The notes beneath the pieces were generated by a model. That model did not search any database. It saw only the letters and a program-made list of their open reading frames with translations, and was not told the DNA's origin. From the NCBI GenBank assembly GCA_024516035.1, contig CM044955.1, positions 46,080,969-46,144,968 of the forward strand: a stretch of 64,000 nt of DNA, read 5' to 3'. The translations under genes were made by a program, and so were the position numbers. This document shows positions 1-12,702 of the stretch, piece after piece. This DNA is from Bactericera cockerelli. Its lineage: Eukaryota; Arthropoda; Insecta; Hemiptera; Triozidae. Within the stretch, counting starts at the first letter, position 1; each line of letters begins with the position of its first letter.

Positions 1-25
1 TGCCACACTATGAACCTTCTCTCAC

Positions 26-184
26 CTTCCGTGGACAAGAACTGTCTGGCCACTTCATAGGGACCTCCGCGTACTACTATCTCCTCCAGTATGATGGAGA
101 AGCTGTACACATCTCCTTTCTGTGTGGCGCAGGATCCAGGAACTACAGTGACTGGTAGCAGCTCGGGAGCCACCCATAGAAGCT
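26..184 (-). CDS. Guanylate cyclase exon 15 (APE region), last exon in window
   Basis: It encodes [20 protein letters not shown] and the segment [20 protein letters not shown], i.e. the APE motif and following helix. The donor is gaag|gtgaga. The gene continues past the left edge. Confidence 0.92.
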
Positions 185-3100
185 CTGAAATTGATTGTTT
201 ATTACAAACAATAGTATTTTTAGGTCTTGTCTATGGTATAAATACCTATTTGGTAATGAAAGTCCATGATATAAAACACATCATGCAAACACATCTCGAT
301 TTACCGTACTAGCGCATTGACAACTTTGTTTATTTTGCATTAATGTCACTTGTCTGGCTGGGGGACGTTAAACAAGGAGAAGACCAGTGTCTCGCTAGAG
401 GACTATGAACATAAACAGGGAATTGACTGACCAACCCTTTGAAGCCAGGCTAGCTTGCAATTTCCTAAGGGTTTAATGGCTTATAAAGAAAAAATCGAAG
501 TCCTCACGATGGTTGATTGTACAAAAAAATATGTGGTTCAGGACAAACACACTTTTAAATAAAGTTTACTGGAGACCATCATTCCCCCCTCCAGCTGTAG
601 CCAGCTTGCTACAAAAACAACAACAACTATTATCTAGGTACATATTGGTAGGTACCTATTGATTTATCATTCGCTGGTATATTAATTCGACCTTCGGTAC
701 AAGGAAGTAAACCAGCTTTGTTAGCTGAAGGTATGGTCGTTCTAAGTCTGAATTCCAAGTGTACATAAACATTTCATCCCTTTTGCTTTTTTTTCTTACT
801 GTGATAAAAGTTGGCATCTTTGATGATTTCAGAGGGAGTAGTCAAAATGTGCAAACCAAAATCCGATATCTTCACCACAAATCTGCCATCAATCAAACAG
901 TTACTGGACCTCAACTTGCCGTGGACACCTACTTCGGAGGAGTGCAAGTATGTCATTCCCTGTAAGAACAAAAACTAGCGTATTCAAAACGTGCCATCAA
1001 AGCTTGCTTTTCTATTTTTGATGCAAATATTAATAGGACTTATTAAAAATAAATAGATTGAACAAAGAAACAAGAACAAAAAAAATTCCTGCCCCGCTGG
1101 GAATCGAACCCAGGTCACCATGTGTACAATGCCCAGCGCGCTAACTCACTCTGCCACGGTGACTACTGATATGACCATGCAGTTGAAAGCGATGTTAAAT
1201 TTTTGTTTAAAAAAACGCTTGCATACGAGTCTGCAACCATTTCGACATTTTCATCTTTACTATTCAAGATCCAAAAATCAACTGACCAAATTTCGTATTG
1301 AGCGCATGACACACACTTTCCCTCTTCTCTTAGGGTTGCAATATCGAAACGAAAATATCGATATTAGGTATATCGATAATATCGAAACCATAATATCGAT
1401 ATCCGATATTAGAAGACTTCTCTCCCTTTACAATTCGATATTTCGTTACATAATATCATTACATAATATCGTTACATAATTTCGTTACATAATTTCGTCA
1501 CATAATTTTGGTTATGTGCCAGAGCAAAGACATGAAAATGTCAAAAAAAAAACAATCAACTCAAGAAACTAAAATTACACATACAATCACTTTACAAACA
1601 TAGGTAACGTTGAAAAGCTATTGTTGGTTATCGTTTCGTAGGTATGTAATATAAATAAAAATATAAAATCTATCATGAGTTTACAAATTCTCAGACCTTG
1701 ACAATATCGTGAATCAAACACATGCGAAAATTCCAATCCAGCTTAAGTTGCTCATTCTGCAGGACATCTTTTAGGCTCCCCTTGGGACAGTACTCGGTCA
1801 GAATCAGGATGCACGGGTACTCAATACAGGCGCCTACAAAACGCACTGTGTTCTCATGGGTCACGTCACGGACCTGGAAGACATACATATGAGGAACAAG
1901 TAATAATAATAATAACACTCTTTAGTGGAAGGTAACCACCAGGCGAGGTTAATGCTCAAAGCATTTTCTACCACCTAACCCTCAGAGTCTTATTATTATG
2001 TGGTCAAAAACTCAAATGAATAAGGAAAAATTCGTGCACTGGGTGGGATTCGAACCAACGGATCCCTACGCTACCTGGATTACCAGAATAGCGCGTTAAC
2101 CACTTGACTACCAGTGCACTATAACAATGGTTCGAAACTAGTTGTTGGTAGGTATGTAAATTTTGAGGAATCTTTCATTTGTAAGAATCTGTTCGAAAAC
2201 ATTGGACATTATAATATCAACCGACTTAATAATTTCTTACCAACTTCTCACTGTTTTATGCTCTCCTTCAACATTAGAATTTTAACAAGTATGCAATGTG
2301 CCAAACAATTTATATTAAATTAAAATTTAAAAAGTTCCAATATTCAAGCAGATATTTTTGTATACTATACCTACCTAGTTCATGCATTTGAGCGCACGAT
2401 AAGATCAGCGGTAACATCATCGCTTACCACAAGGAAGATCTCGGGTTCGAACCCCAGACCTGACAAAAAAATAGTACTCATAATTTCATTTCAGTTTTTT
2501 TGTTAGGGTTATCTTACGTTGCTTTCATGTTGACCCAGCACCTAAATGGGACGTATTGTGTTACTTCTCTCGCATCAGAGCCTCAGAGGTGAGTCATACT
2601 GCAGAAGGAAAGTCCGGCTTATCTTAAATTTAATCCTGTTTTATTATATGTCTCTTAATGTCCTATCAAATTCAAGATTTTAACTTACAAATTACAAAAT
2701 TAACTGATCCAATGAGTTACCTGTTTTATTTCCCACAACAATTTCTTATTAACGTCAATCTTTTTCTTAACGACTTTTTTAATTGCAACTCTCGAGCCCT
2801 GCAGAAAAAGCAATTAATTTAGTTTTAATTGAATTAATTACTTGAAAGATCCCGTGACTCTGCACTCTTCGTTTTCATTTCTACCTGAAACATGAAAATA
2901 CATAAAAAGAGAAGCCTCCTCATCGATAAGGCGGCGGAAGGTTCGTGTTCAAAATCTAGCAAATAATTTAGTAAGAGAGAGAATGATAAAGAGCTAGTTA
3001 TTTGTGTTATTATGTAACAATTTTAGAGGGTGGCATCGACATTGCGAGAAATGGTAGACGGTTTGAAGAGATAGGTAATATATTTTGGTAGGTATGAATA

Positions 3101-6100
3101 AAATTATTTTTTAACGAAAACTGTGATACCGAGATTGTGATTAACATGACGTACATAATTTCATAAAAGTTAATAATAGAAAATAATATATATCCATCAA
3201 TACCCAACAGGGAGTAGACCAGCAGTCTGGCTGGGGGACTATAAACAGGAAGTAGACCAGCAGTCTGGCTGGGGGACGATAAACAGGGAGTATACCAGCA
3301 TTGGCTTGGTTCTGGGGGCCCTTGTCAATTATTAGCATCCTTGTAAAGACAGTGGTAGAAGTCATTCCTCCACTGTCTGGCTACCATCGTTCACGATGAC
3401 GCCACCCTATGATGATCCATCAAATAGGTATAAATTTCAAGTCATAAGTATTCACTAATTTTGAGGTGGCAGTTCGTATTTTTCCACTCCCCTCATACCA
3501 GCACTTTTCCTCACCTTGTATATGCCCACATTGGTATAAACATGGCCTCCAAATAGAGAGCAGTTAGAATCGTTGGATTTCCGTCGAAAATATCTATCAG
3601 GTATGAGCGGTTCAAATATTTGTACACAGTTGTTTTCAGTTGCCTGTAAAGGAAGGGTGAAAAAGAGAGAGAGAGGTATTGCTTAAGCGTACAATCTCAT
3701 GACTGAAAATACTGCTCAGCAGTAAGGATTAAAAATACAAAAAATAATATATAGGTAATATACACAAGAACCGGCCTCCTTAACCTCTGCGAATTATTAC
3801 ATACACTTACAAAAGAAAATTGGATTCATTGTGAGAAGCATCACTATCAAGAAAGACTCTTATGGTAAAAAGACGTATGGGGTATTTTTGTGTCAGATAC
3901 ATGTAGTAGTTTATTTTATTTTACAAGGAAAATGAAGTATAATTTTCTAAGGAACGAACCAGAATGGAGCCCATAGCTCTCCCAAAGCGAGACGATCTAT
4001 CAAATACCAAAAGCGAGACGATCTATCAAAATTTATCACAATATTCTCTATTTATCTTGCATGAATGAGTTTAAAGAGTTTCTTTACACTCAGATTCAAA
4101 ACAAAATCATTCATAACAATCATATTCATAACTTAGGTACCTATGACAACAAAATAACAATAATTATATTTATAATAAAACTAGATGAGACAGAGAAAAG
4201 TAGATAATTTGTAAGAATGTTTTCCTGACTTACATCTGGTTTCTGAAGATTGATTCGAGAAGAGTAAGGACGGTTCAGTTCTAGCAGGACCTCAGCAGGC
4301 TTGATTTTCCAGCTCATGTTGTTCAGATCCGCTAGAAGTTTCATTTGTCTGTGCACGAAAATAACTCCCAAAGTTAGAAAACATTTAGCCAGTCTACCAT
4401 ACCACTACCTACCTACTTGAACCACATGTCATATTCTACACATGACTTTGAGAAGTTTTTTGTATACCTAAAGAATCTATAATTAGCAGCCTCCATGGCG
4501 TAATGGTTGTGACTACTGCCCGTAGTCCAGAGTTCCCGAGTTCAACTCCCGGCTGGGGCAGACTTTTCGAAGAAAATTCTGTTCCATCGAAACACGTGAG
4601 GCTGCCATTTCCGGCCCTACCCAGGCTGGGTGAGGTTAATGTGGGTAGGTGGTACGATTCCCAGCGAATGGAGGGTAAAACCCCCGTCCTAATACAGGAC
4701 GTTAAATCAAATAGAATCGTTGGCGTTAGGAAGGGCATCCAGCCATAAAAAAAACGTGCTCCACCCTACCAACCTCAACCATGAGGTTGAACAATGCCGA
4801 CCCCAAAAGCAACATAAGCTAATATGGGATAAAGGCAAGGGAGATATATATATATACAGGGTGTCCCACCAAACTTGGACACCTCAAATTACTCGGCCCC
4901 TGAAAGAGTTTTTGAAAAATAAAAAATCCTAGGGTACATGTACTAATTATGCGGTTTCATTCATGAAATTTTTTTTATACAGAGTGGTTCAAAAGTCAGA
5001 AATTGAAGTGTCAACTTTCGATTTTTAAATGGATCGACCTGAATTTTATTTGATATTTTTACTTCTAAAGGATTCCTGAGTACTTTTTTAAACAAAAATT
5101 TTACATACAGGGTGGTTTTTTTTCGACCAATTTTTTTTCTAAATCTCGAATAACTCTTGTTCGTTTAATTTTTTCGATAACAAGAATAGGAAGTGTTTGT
5201 GTAATGAAAACACGCACTTTCAATTGGCATCAAAAAAATTTATACAGGGTGGTTCACAAGTGAAATAATGACTTGATTTTTTTTTAAACCGAGTTTTTTT
5301 AATTTTTTATTTTGGTTTAATAATTCTAACCTAATTTTATACATTTTTTGTTAGTCATATCGAAAAACAAAACTAAAGTGTTGTACAGGGTGAGACATGA
5401 TTTTTTTGTAACACCCTGTATATGGGCAGTCAAAGAGACGTAAAATTAAATAGAAAGACTAAATGTGCAAGAAAAACTTCGATTTTTAATGATATTAAAA
5501 AGTTATGGTGTTTTAACTAATATTGTCACATGGACCACCCTGTAGATATTTTCTTAAAACGTCATGTGGGTACTCGAAGTTGTATAAAATTCAACGAAGA
5601 CTTCGAATCATGGGGAAAAACAAGTAAGAAACACGAATTTTGAAGCCATTTTCAATTTGGTGTCCATACTGAATGATTTTAAAACTTGAAATAAAAAGTA
5701 GGTAGATGTAGACACAAAATTGAAAATTGCTTTTTGAATTCACTTTTTTCTTTCAGATTTGGACTACCCGTATGATTTCGACTACCCGAATCATTCAGTA
5801 TGGACACCAAATTGAAAATGGCTTCAAAATTCGTGTTTCTTACTTGTTTTTCCCCATGATTCGAAGTCTTCGTTGAATTTTATACAACTTCGAGTACCCA
5901 CATGACGTTTTAAGAAAATATCTACAGGGTGGTCCATGTGACAATATTAGTTAAAACACCATAACTTTTTAATATCATTAAAAATCGAAGTTTTTCTTGC
6001 ACATTTAGTCTTTCTATTTAATTTTACGTCTCTTTGACTGCCCATATACAGGGTGTTACAAAAAAATCATGTCTCACCCTGTACAACACTTTAGTTTTGT

Positions 6101-7249
6101 TTTTCGATATGACTAACAAAAAATGTATAAAATTAGGTTAGAATTATTAAACCAAAATAAAAAATTAAAAAAACTCGGTTTAAAAAAAAATCAAGTCATT
6201 ATTTCACTTGTGAACCACCCTGTATAAATTTTTTTGATGCCAATTGAAAGTGCGTGTTTTCATTACACAAACACTTCCTATTCTTGTTATCGAAAAAATT
6301 AAACGAACAAGAGTTATTCGAGATTTAGAAAAAAAATTGGTCGAAAAAAAACCACCCTGTATGTAAAATTTTTGTTTAAAAAAGTACTCAGGAATCCTTT
6401 AGAAGTAAAAATATCAAATAAAATTCAGGTCGATCCATTTAAAAATCGAAAGTTGACACTTCAATTTCTGACTTTTGAACCACCCTGTATAAAAAAAATT
6501 TCATGAATGAAACCGCATAATTAGTACATGTACCCTAGGATTTTTTATTTTTCAAAAACTCTTTCAGGGGCCGTGTAATTTGAGGTGTCCAAGTTTGGTG
6601 GGACACCCTGTATATATAGATATAAAGAATCTATAATTAAATAATAAAACCTGCTGATGATTTTTTGCATGGGTCTCGCACCATGTTAAAGTTTTTCTTT
6701 GACTCCCCTCCCATGATTCCCTTTTGAGAAATTATATAAACACTCTAAACGATAAAAAAAAATCTGGTGTAAACATCACACGACTTTCCTTATCATATTA
6801 GGAATGGGAACAGGACCAAAAGCCACTGGTGACTCAAAGGTAACAGTCAGCTAAAAATCAAAGCCAAATTCGTAATCAGCACCTCAAAATCATTGGATTT
6901 GATATGTCACAATCCCCATCTAGGATGAATAATAAAAAAGTTAGTCTGAGCGGGTCCCCCCCAAAATACCGGTAAATTGGGGCCGAGGTCCAAAAAGTTC
7001 AAGATATCAAAAAAATGATAAGAAGAGACCCCTATTATTTTTTTAATCTAAGAAAATGTTGTTCTGTAACTTTTTTTGTATCATTAACCAATTCATAGAA
7101 GCGGCGCTTGCGGCCAATATTTGCGGCCCTGCGGCCGCATTTTGCGGCCGATTTGAACCAAAAGTTTCGTGGTTCGTCTGGTGTATAAAATTGATTTGCA
7201 TACCAAATTTCAAGTCTCTAGCTCTTACCGTTCTTGAGATATCCTGTTC

Positions 7250-7283
<34 letters not shown>

Positions 7284-10200
7284 GCACGGACCAATGGCTA
7301 AAAACAACTTTTTTGGTATCCTGAGGCTATGATTCGTCCAGAAATGTGAAAAACTGGGTAGGTCAAATTTTCGACGAATACAATACTTTCCTTATTATAG
7401 GATAAGGAAAGTAATACTTTCCTTATTATTATAGGATAAGGAAAGTAAAAAATAGTATATGTTACATCTTTGGTTAGCATATTATGGCTTAATGTGTTCT
7501 AAATGTTCTAAATCAAAAAGAGGTGCACTTACTTGTTCGCTAGACAAGCCAAAGATATCATACAGGCGAGTATTACTGCGAAAGCTGAGCATGAATAAAT
7601 GATGATAGAGAATGGATCTGGAACAGTTAAAAAATAATTGAACCACAAGTCAAGGCTCTAGACTCGTTGGCCAGCAGCACATAGCGAGGTGTGCGTTGGT
7701 TCGGATCCCAGTTCAATGCATAAACTTTTCCTCGTATACTTGACAATAATGGATCAAGAAGAACTGCTGGACTAAAGGAACACTTTAACCCTAATCGGGC
7801 AGTATTGTAGATGGGCAAGTGACCATAATTCGTTATTACAAGTGGTTTGTGAACTGTCCTCATTCAGATCCTTTGATCGAATTGAAAATAGCATAATATA
7901 TCAAGGATCAAACATCTAGACAGCAAGATCTTTCATTTAATGCCCCACTCGATGAGTTTTAAAATACAAAATATTAATAAAATTATTGGTCTACATTTGG
8001 AGTCGTCAAGCGGACTGGGTTGGCCAATATCGTCCGAAAGCAATTTGGAAATCCAATTTACGTAGGTACCTACAAAATTTTGTCGAAATCTAAGAATGCA
8101 TTAGGGTTTTCGCGCCACAAACAGACAGACGGCCCAACTATCTGCAACATTAACAGCCGTATTTATGAACAGAAAACACCGTCTGAGCAAAGTCTCAAGC
8201 GTGGTTTCCTTTCATATTATTGGCCAACATGTTGCTTGAAACATTGTTCAGCCAAAATTCGCTGTTCATAAATACGGCTGTAAGACTTACACTTCCTTCG
8301 GTCAGTGAAATCAAAACGCATTAAATTTCAGAAGTTTTTTTTTTCTTCTTCTAATTAGGCGCTTTCACTCTGTGTTGCAACAGGTCGTTCGCGCCGATCA
8401 GAAGTTTTCACTCACCATTCGTGCGACACTTGGGATCGTTGCCCATGAAACCACAGCGCGGTACATCAGGCATAGGCCCGTCCATACCTCCAGGCCAGTG
8501 AATTTTCTTGCCTGCCACAGGGGTGTACTGTCTGGACATGCCGTAGTAGTGGGCGACCACTTCAAACTTGCCATTGATAGGGTCCAGGTCTAAGATGGAG
8601 TAGTCGGCATCCCTATCTCCGTTCTCATCTATGCGCACATCACCTGTGATGCCTGGACAAGGAATAATTTTGTGGTCATTTGACCAATTCTGGCTAAGTC
8701 TGGTAATATAGGTAGCGTGTTATTATTATTATTTTACACTTAATTAGATATTATATAAATGGACAAATTGGACATAATGTATAATACAAATAATTATTTT
8801 AACAATGAAAAAAATGGAAACAATATAAACAATAATAATGAAAAAGAATAGAAAAATATATAAAAACATTTATCCTAACTAAAGGGCGGGGTTATTGCTG
8901 TAGCAATCTCTTTCACCCAACCATTTTGGGTGGAATAGATTGTTTTCCGAGCCCATCCAATGCATGACTTTTTCCTGATAACTATGAATACACACGCTCA
9001 CAGAATCATTCCCCCACTGTTTTTTATACCTCTCCGCATTTCCATAGGGAACCAAACCTGGTGGTCGGAGATTTTGGCCTCAAGTACGGCAAAAAATAGT
9101 AAGGCGAGGATTAGTAATTTATGACATAATATGATTTTTTTTATATTATTATCAATTATTGTTTGTATGTTACCGTGAAAGCTTCGGTTCCACATGAGTT
9201 TGGTGATAGCCTTCCCATCTCGGATGTCTCCTCCCATGCTCAGGGTTTCATTCAGCGCCATCCCCAGCAGTTGTACTCCATCATAGAATGCTCCCACGAA
9301 GAAGTTCACCTTGAAAAATTTTTCGAATTATTTTTTGTCACAAAGATTTACAAGAAGTACAAGAGAAAATAAACTGGTGTGACACCACACAACTTTTCTT
9401 ATCATTAAAAAAATAAGTCACATTCCGCCACTGATGACTCAACGGTAAGAGTTAGCAGAAATCTTTTTCAAATTCATAATCAGAACCTTAAAATCATTGG
9501 ATTTGATGAACCCCATCTAAGATGAATAATAAAATAGTTAGTGCATTTTTTTGTATCTTTAACCATCAATGTATGAGTAGGTTGGAGAACTTGTGAGCTC
9601 TCTCCTTGTCATTTACTTACCTCCTCGCCATCAGTGTATGAGTAGTCATTTACTTACCTCCTCGACATCAGTGTATGAGTAGTCATTTACTTACCTCCTC
9701 GACATCAGTGTATGAGTAGTCATTTACTTACCTCCTCGACATCAGTGTATGAGTAGTCATTTACTTACCTCCTCGACATCAGTGTATGAGTAGTCATTTA
9801 CTTACCTCCTCGACATCAGTGTATGAGTAGTCATTTACTTACCTCCTCGACATCAGTGTATGAGTAGTCATTTACTTACCTCCTCACCATCAGTGTATGA
9901 GTAGTCATTTACTTACCTCCTCGACATCAGTGTATGAGTAGTCATTTACTTACCTCCTCGACATCAGTGTATGAGTAGTCATTCACTTACCTCTTCACCA
10001 TCAGTGTATGAGTAGTCATTTACTTACCTCCTCACCATCAGAGTATGAGTAGTCATTTACTTACCTCCTCACCATCAGAGTATGAGTAGTCATTTACTTA
10101 CCTCCTCACCATCAGTGTATGAGTAGTCATTTACTTACCTCCTCACCATCAGTGTATGAGTAGTTGTAGAACTTGTGAGCTCTCTCCTTGTCATTTACTT

Positions 10201-12657
10201 ACCTCCTCACCATCAGTGTATGAGTAGTCATTTACTTACCTCCTCACCATCAGTGTATGAGTAGTCATTCACTTACCTCCTCGCCATCAGTGTATGAGTA
10301 GTTGTACAACTTGTGAGCTCTCTCCTTGTCATTTACTTACCTCCTCGCCATCAGTGTATGAGTAGTTGTACAACTTGTGAGCTCTCTCCTTGTCATTCAC
10401 TTACCTCCTCGCCATCAGTGTATGAGTAGTTGTAGAACTTGTGAGCTCTCTCCTTGTTATTGATTTACTTCCTCGCCATCAGTGTATGAGTAGTTGTAAA
10501 ACTTGTGAGCTCTCTTCTTGTCATTTACTTACCTCCTCGCCATCAGTGTAAGAGTAGTTGTAGAACTTGTGAGCTCTCTCCTTGTCATTTACTTACCTGT
10601 TGTTGTTGTTGTAGCGACAGGGGCTTTCAGCTAGTGATTTCCCAACACCTCCGAGACTGGTAGTTGTAGGAATTGAGCTACTTCCTTGGTGCGTGTCCAT
10701 AGATCAGTGGGAGACAAGTCAGTTGGATTGGCTGCACATTCGTCCTCAAGATGGCCGGTTCTACGTACCGGGGTGACTTGGATTTCAATGCGGATTTAAC
10801 CAAGGATTTGCAGAGGACTCCAGTCAAGGGCCATCAACACAACTCGACAACCTTTCAGCAACAACCAACACCATTTACTTACCTCCTCGCCATCAGTGTA
10901 TGAGTAGTTGTAGAACTTGTGAGCTCTCTCCTTGACCAGGTCGGAGAAGTCATGGTAGCTGGTGCTGGTGGGCTCCAGAAGAGACACCCTCAGCAGAGAC
11001 TCGTAAGCCTTCCTGGCGTCTGCATCCAGAGCGTCCCCATTCTCCCAGTCATGGTCTCCCCAGTAGGATCCCTGGAACCGTCAAAACATTGTTTATAAAA
11101 TATATATTTCCATGAAATACACAAGACCTGGTTTTTTATGTATAAAATTGTAAAATTGTAAAATAGTTATCCTATAAAATATATAAGACCTGCTTGACTG
11201 CTGGAGTAAAGAGACTTTTCAGTCTTACCTCGGCAGTATAAACTAGGTATATTCTATTCTATTCTAAGACCTGTTTGACTGCAGGAGTAAAGGGATATTT
11301 CAGTCTTACCTCGGTAGTATAAACTATGTAGGTAGGTATATTCTATTCTATATTCTAAGACCTGTTTGACTGCACGAGTAAAGGGATATTTCAGTCTTAA
11401 CTGGGCAGTATAAGCATGAAGAAGGAGCAAGGACTCTGATAGTTTATTCCATAGTTCACGCTGGTAGTATAGTGACCAGTGTCATAATTAGACTGATTTT
11501 AGTAGGATAAGGAAAGTCGTCGTAATTAGTGACCACACCAGTTTACTTTTATTCCTTTGTGTAAATGTTGGGCGAAACTGACCTCAGTAGCTCGATCGAT
11601 AATCGATCGTAACTTGGAGATCGGTGGTTCAAATCTCTCGTATGTTTGATTAATTTTTTTATTTAGAAAATCTTTATTAGTAGAACAGATATACAGACAA
11701 ATAATGGTAAACATTAAACATAAAAATTGACAATATTAATAATATAATAAAGAAAAAAAAATAAACAAAATATATACATATGTCCTAACTAAAGGGCGCG
11801 ATTATTGCCTATGGTTATCGTGACTAACACAAGTTATTGTAGGTATGACAACTTTTTAAACGTTGAGCACAACAGATTGTCATAGGCAATAACGCCACCA
11901 GTCCGTCACGTGTGTAGGACATAATATTATAATCTTATTTTTTTTCTTCTTCATTATTTCAATAGTTTTGTTTGTATCTGTTTCCAACCAATATTTGTTT
12001 ACATGTATATTATGTCTTACTAATAAAAAAATTGAATAATCATCTCACCTGAACAATTTCCACGTCCAGGAAAGTCCAATCCCCGCGCGTCATGCCTAGA
12101 CTATGTGCCGCCAGCATGAACTTCCTCACTAGAACTCCTCGCACGCTCAGGATGACCACTGGGAAGTTATTACAAGACAGCTATGAAACATTTAAAAAAT
12201 CATCTTTGGAAATTGAAATTGAATAAGGAAAAATTAAAAGGCAAAAATGTTAAATAATGTCAGTACCGTGTCTCATGGCAAGCATCATCATAATAAGTCA
12301 AAGTGTTAATGCAGTGAATCCAGCCGGACCCAGATCTTAGAGCTCAATATACACCACAACAGCGTGTGCCCTAACTTCAATAATAATCATACATAATTTT
12401 CTACCACCTAACCCTCAGGGTCTTATTATTATGTGGTTACAAACTCAAATAAATGAGGAAAAATTCATGCATATTGGGTGGGATTTGATCAAACGGAAGA
12501 GATTGCCATAGGCAATAACCCCGCCCTTTAGTTAGGACATTATGTATATATTTTGTTTATTTTTTTCTTGTTTATATTATTAATATTTTCAATTTATTTA
12601 TTGATTTTTTACCATTATTTGACTGTACCTATATGTTCTACTACTAAAGAGTTTCTA

Positions 12658-12702
<45 letters not shown>

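Noticed and set aside
7043..7301. Open frames over the (GACA)n tract
   Set aside because: Low-complexity repeat translation in a dispersed element.
9566..10600. Regular direct repeats resembling a CRISPR array
   Set aside because: No unique spacers; the units are continuous copies of an exon end in a eukaryotic gene.
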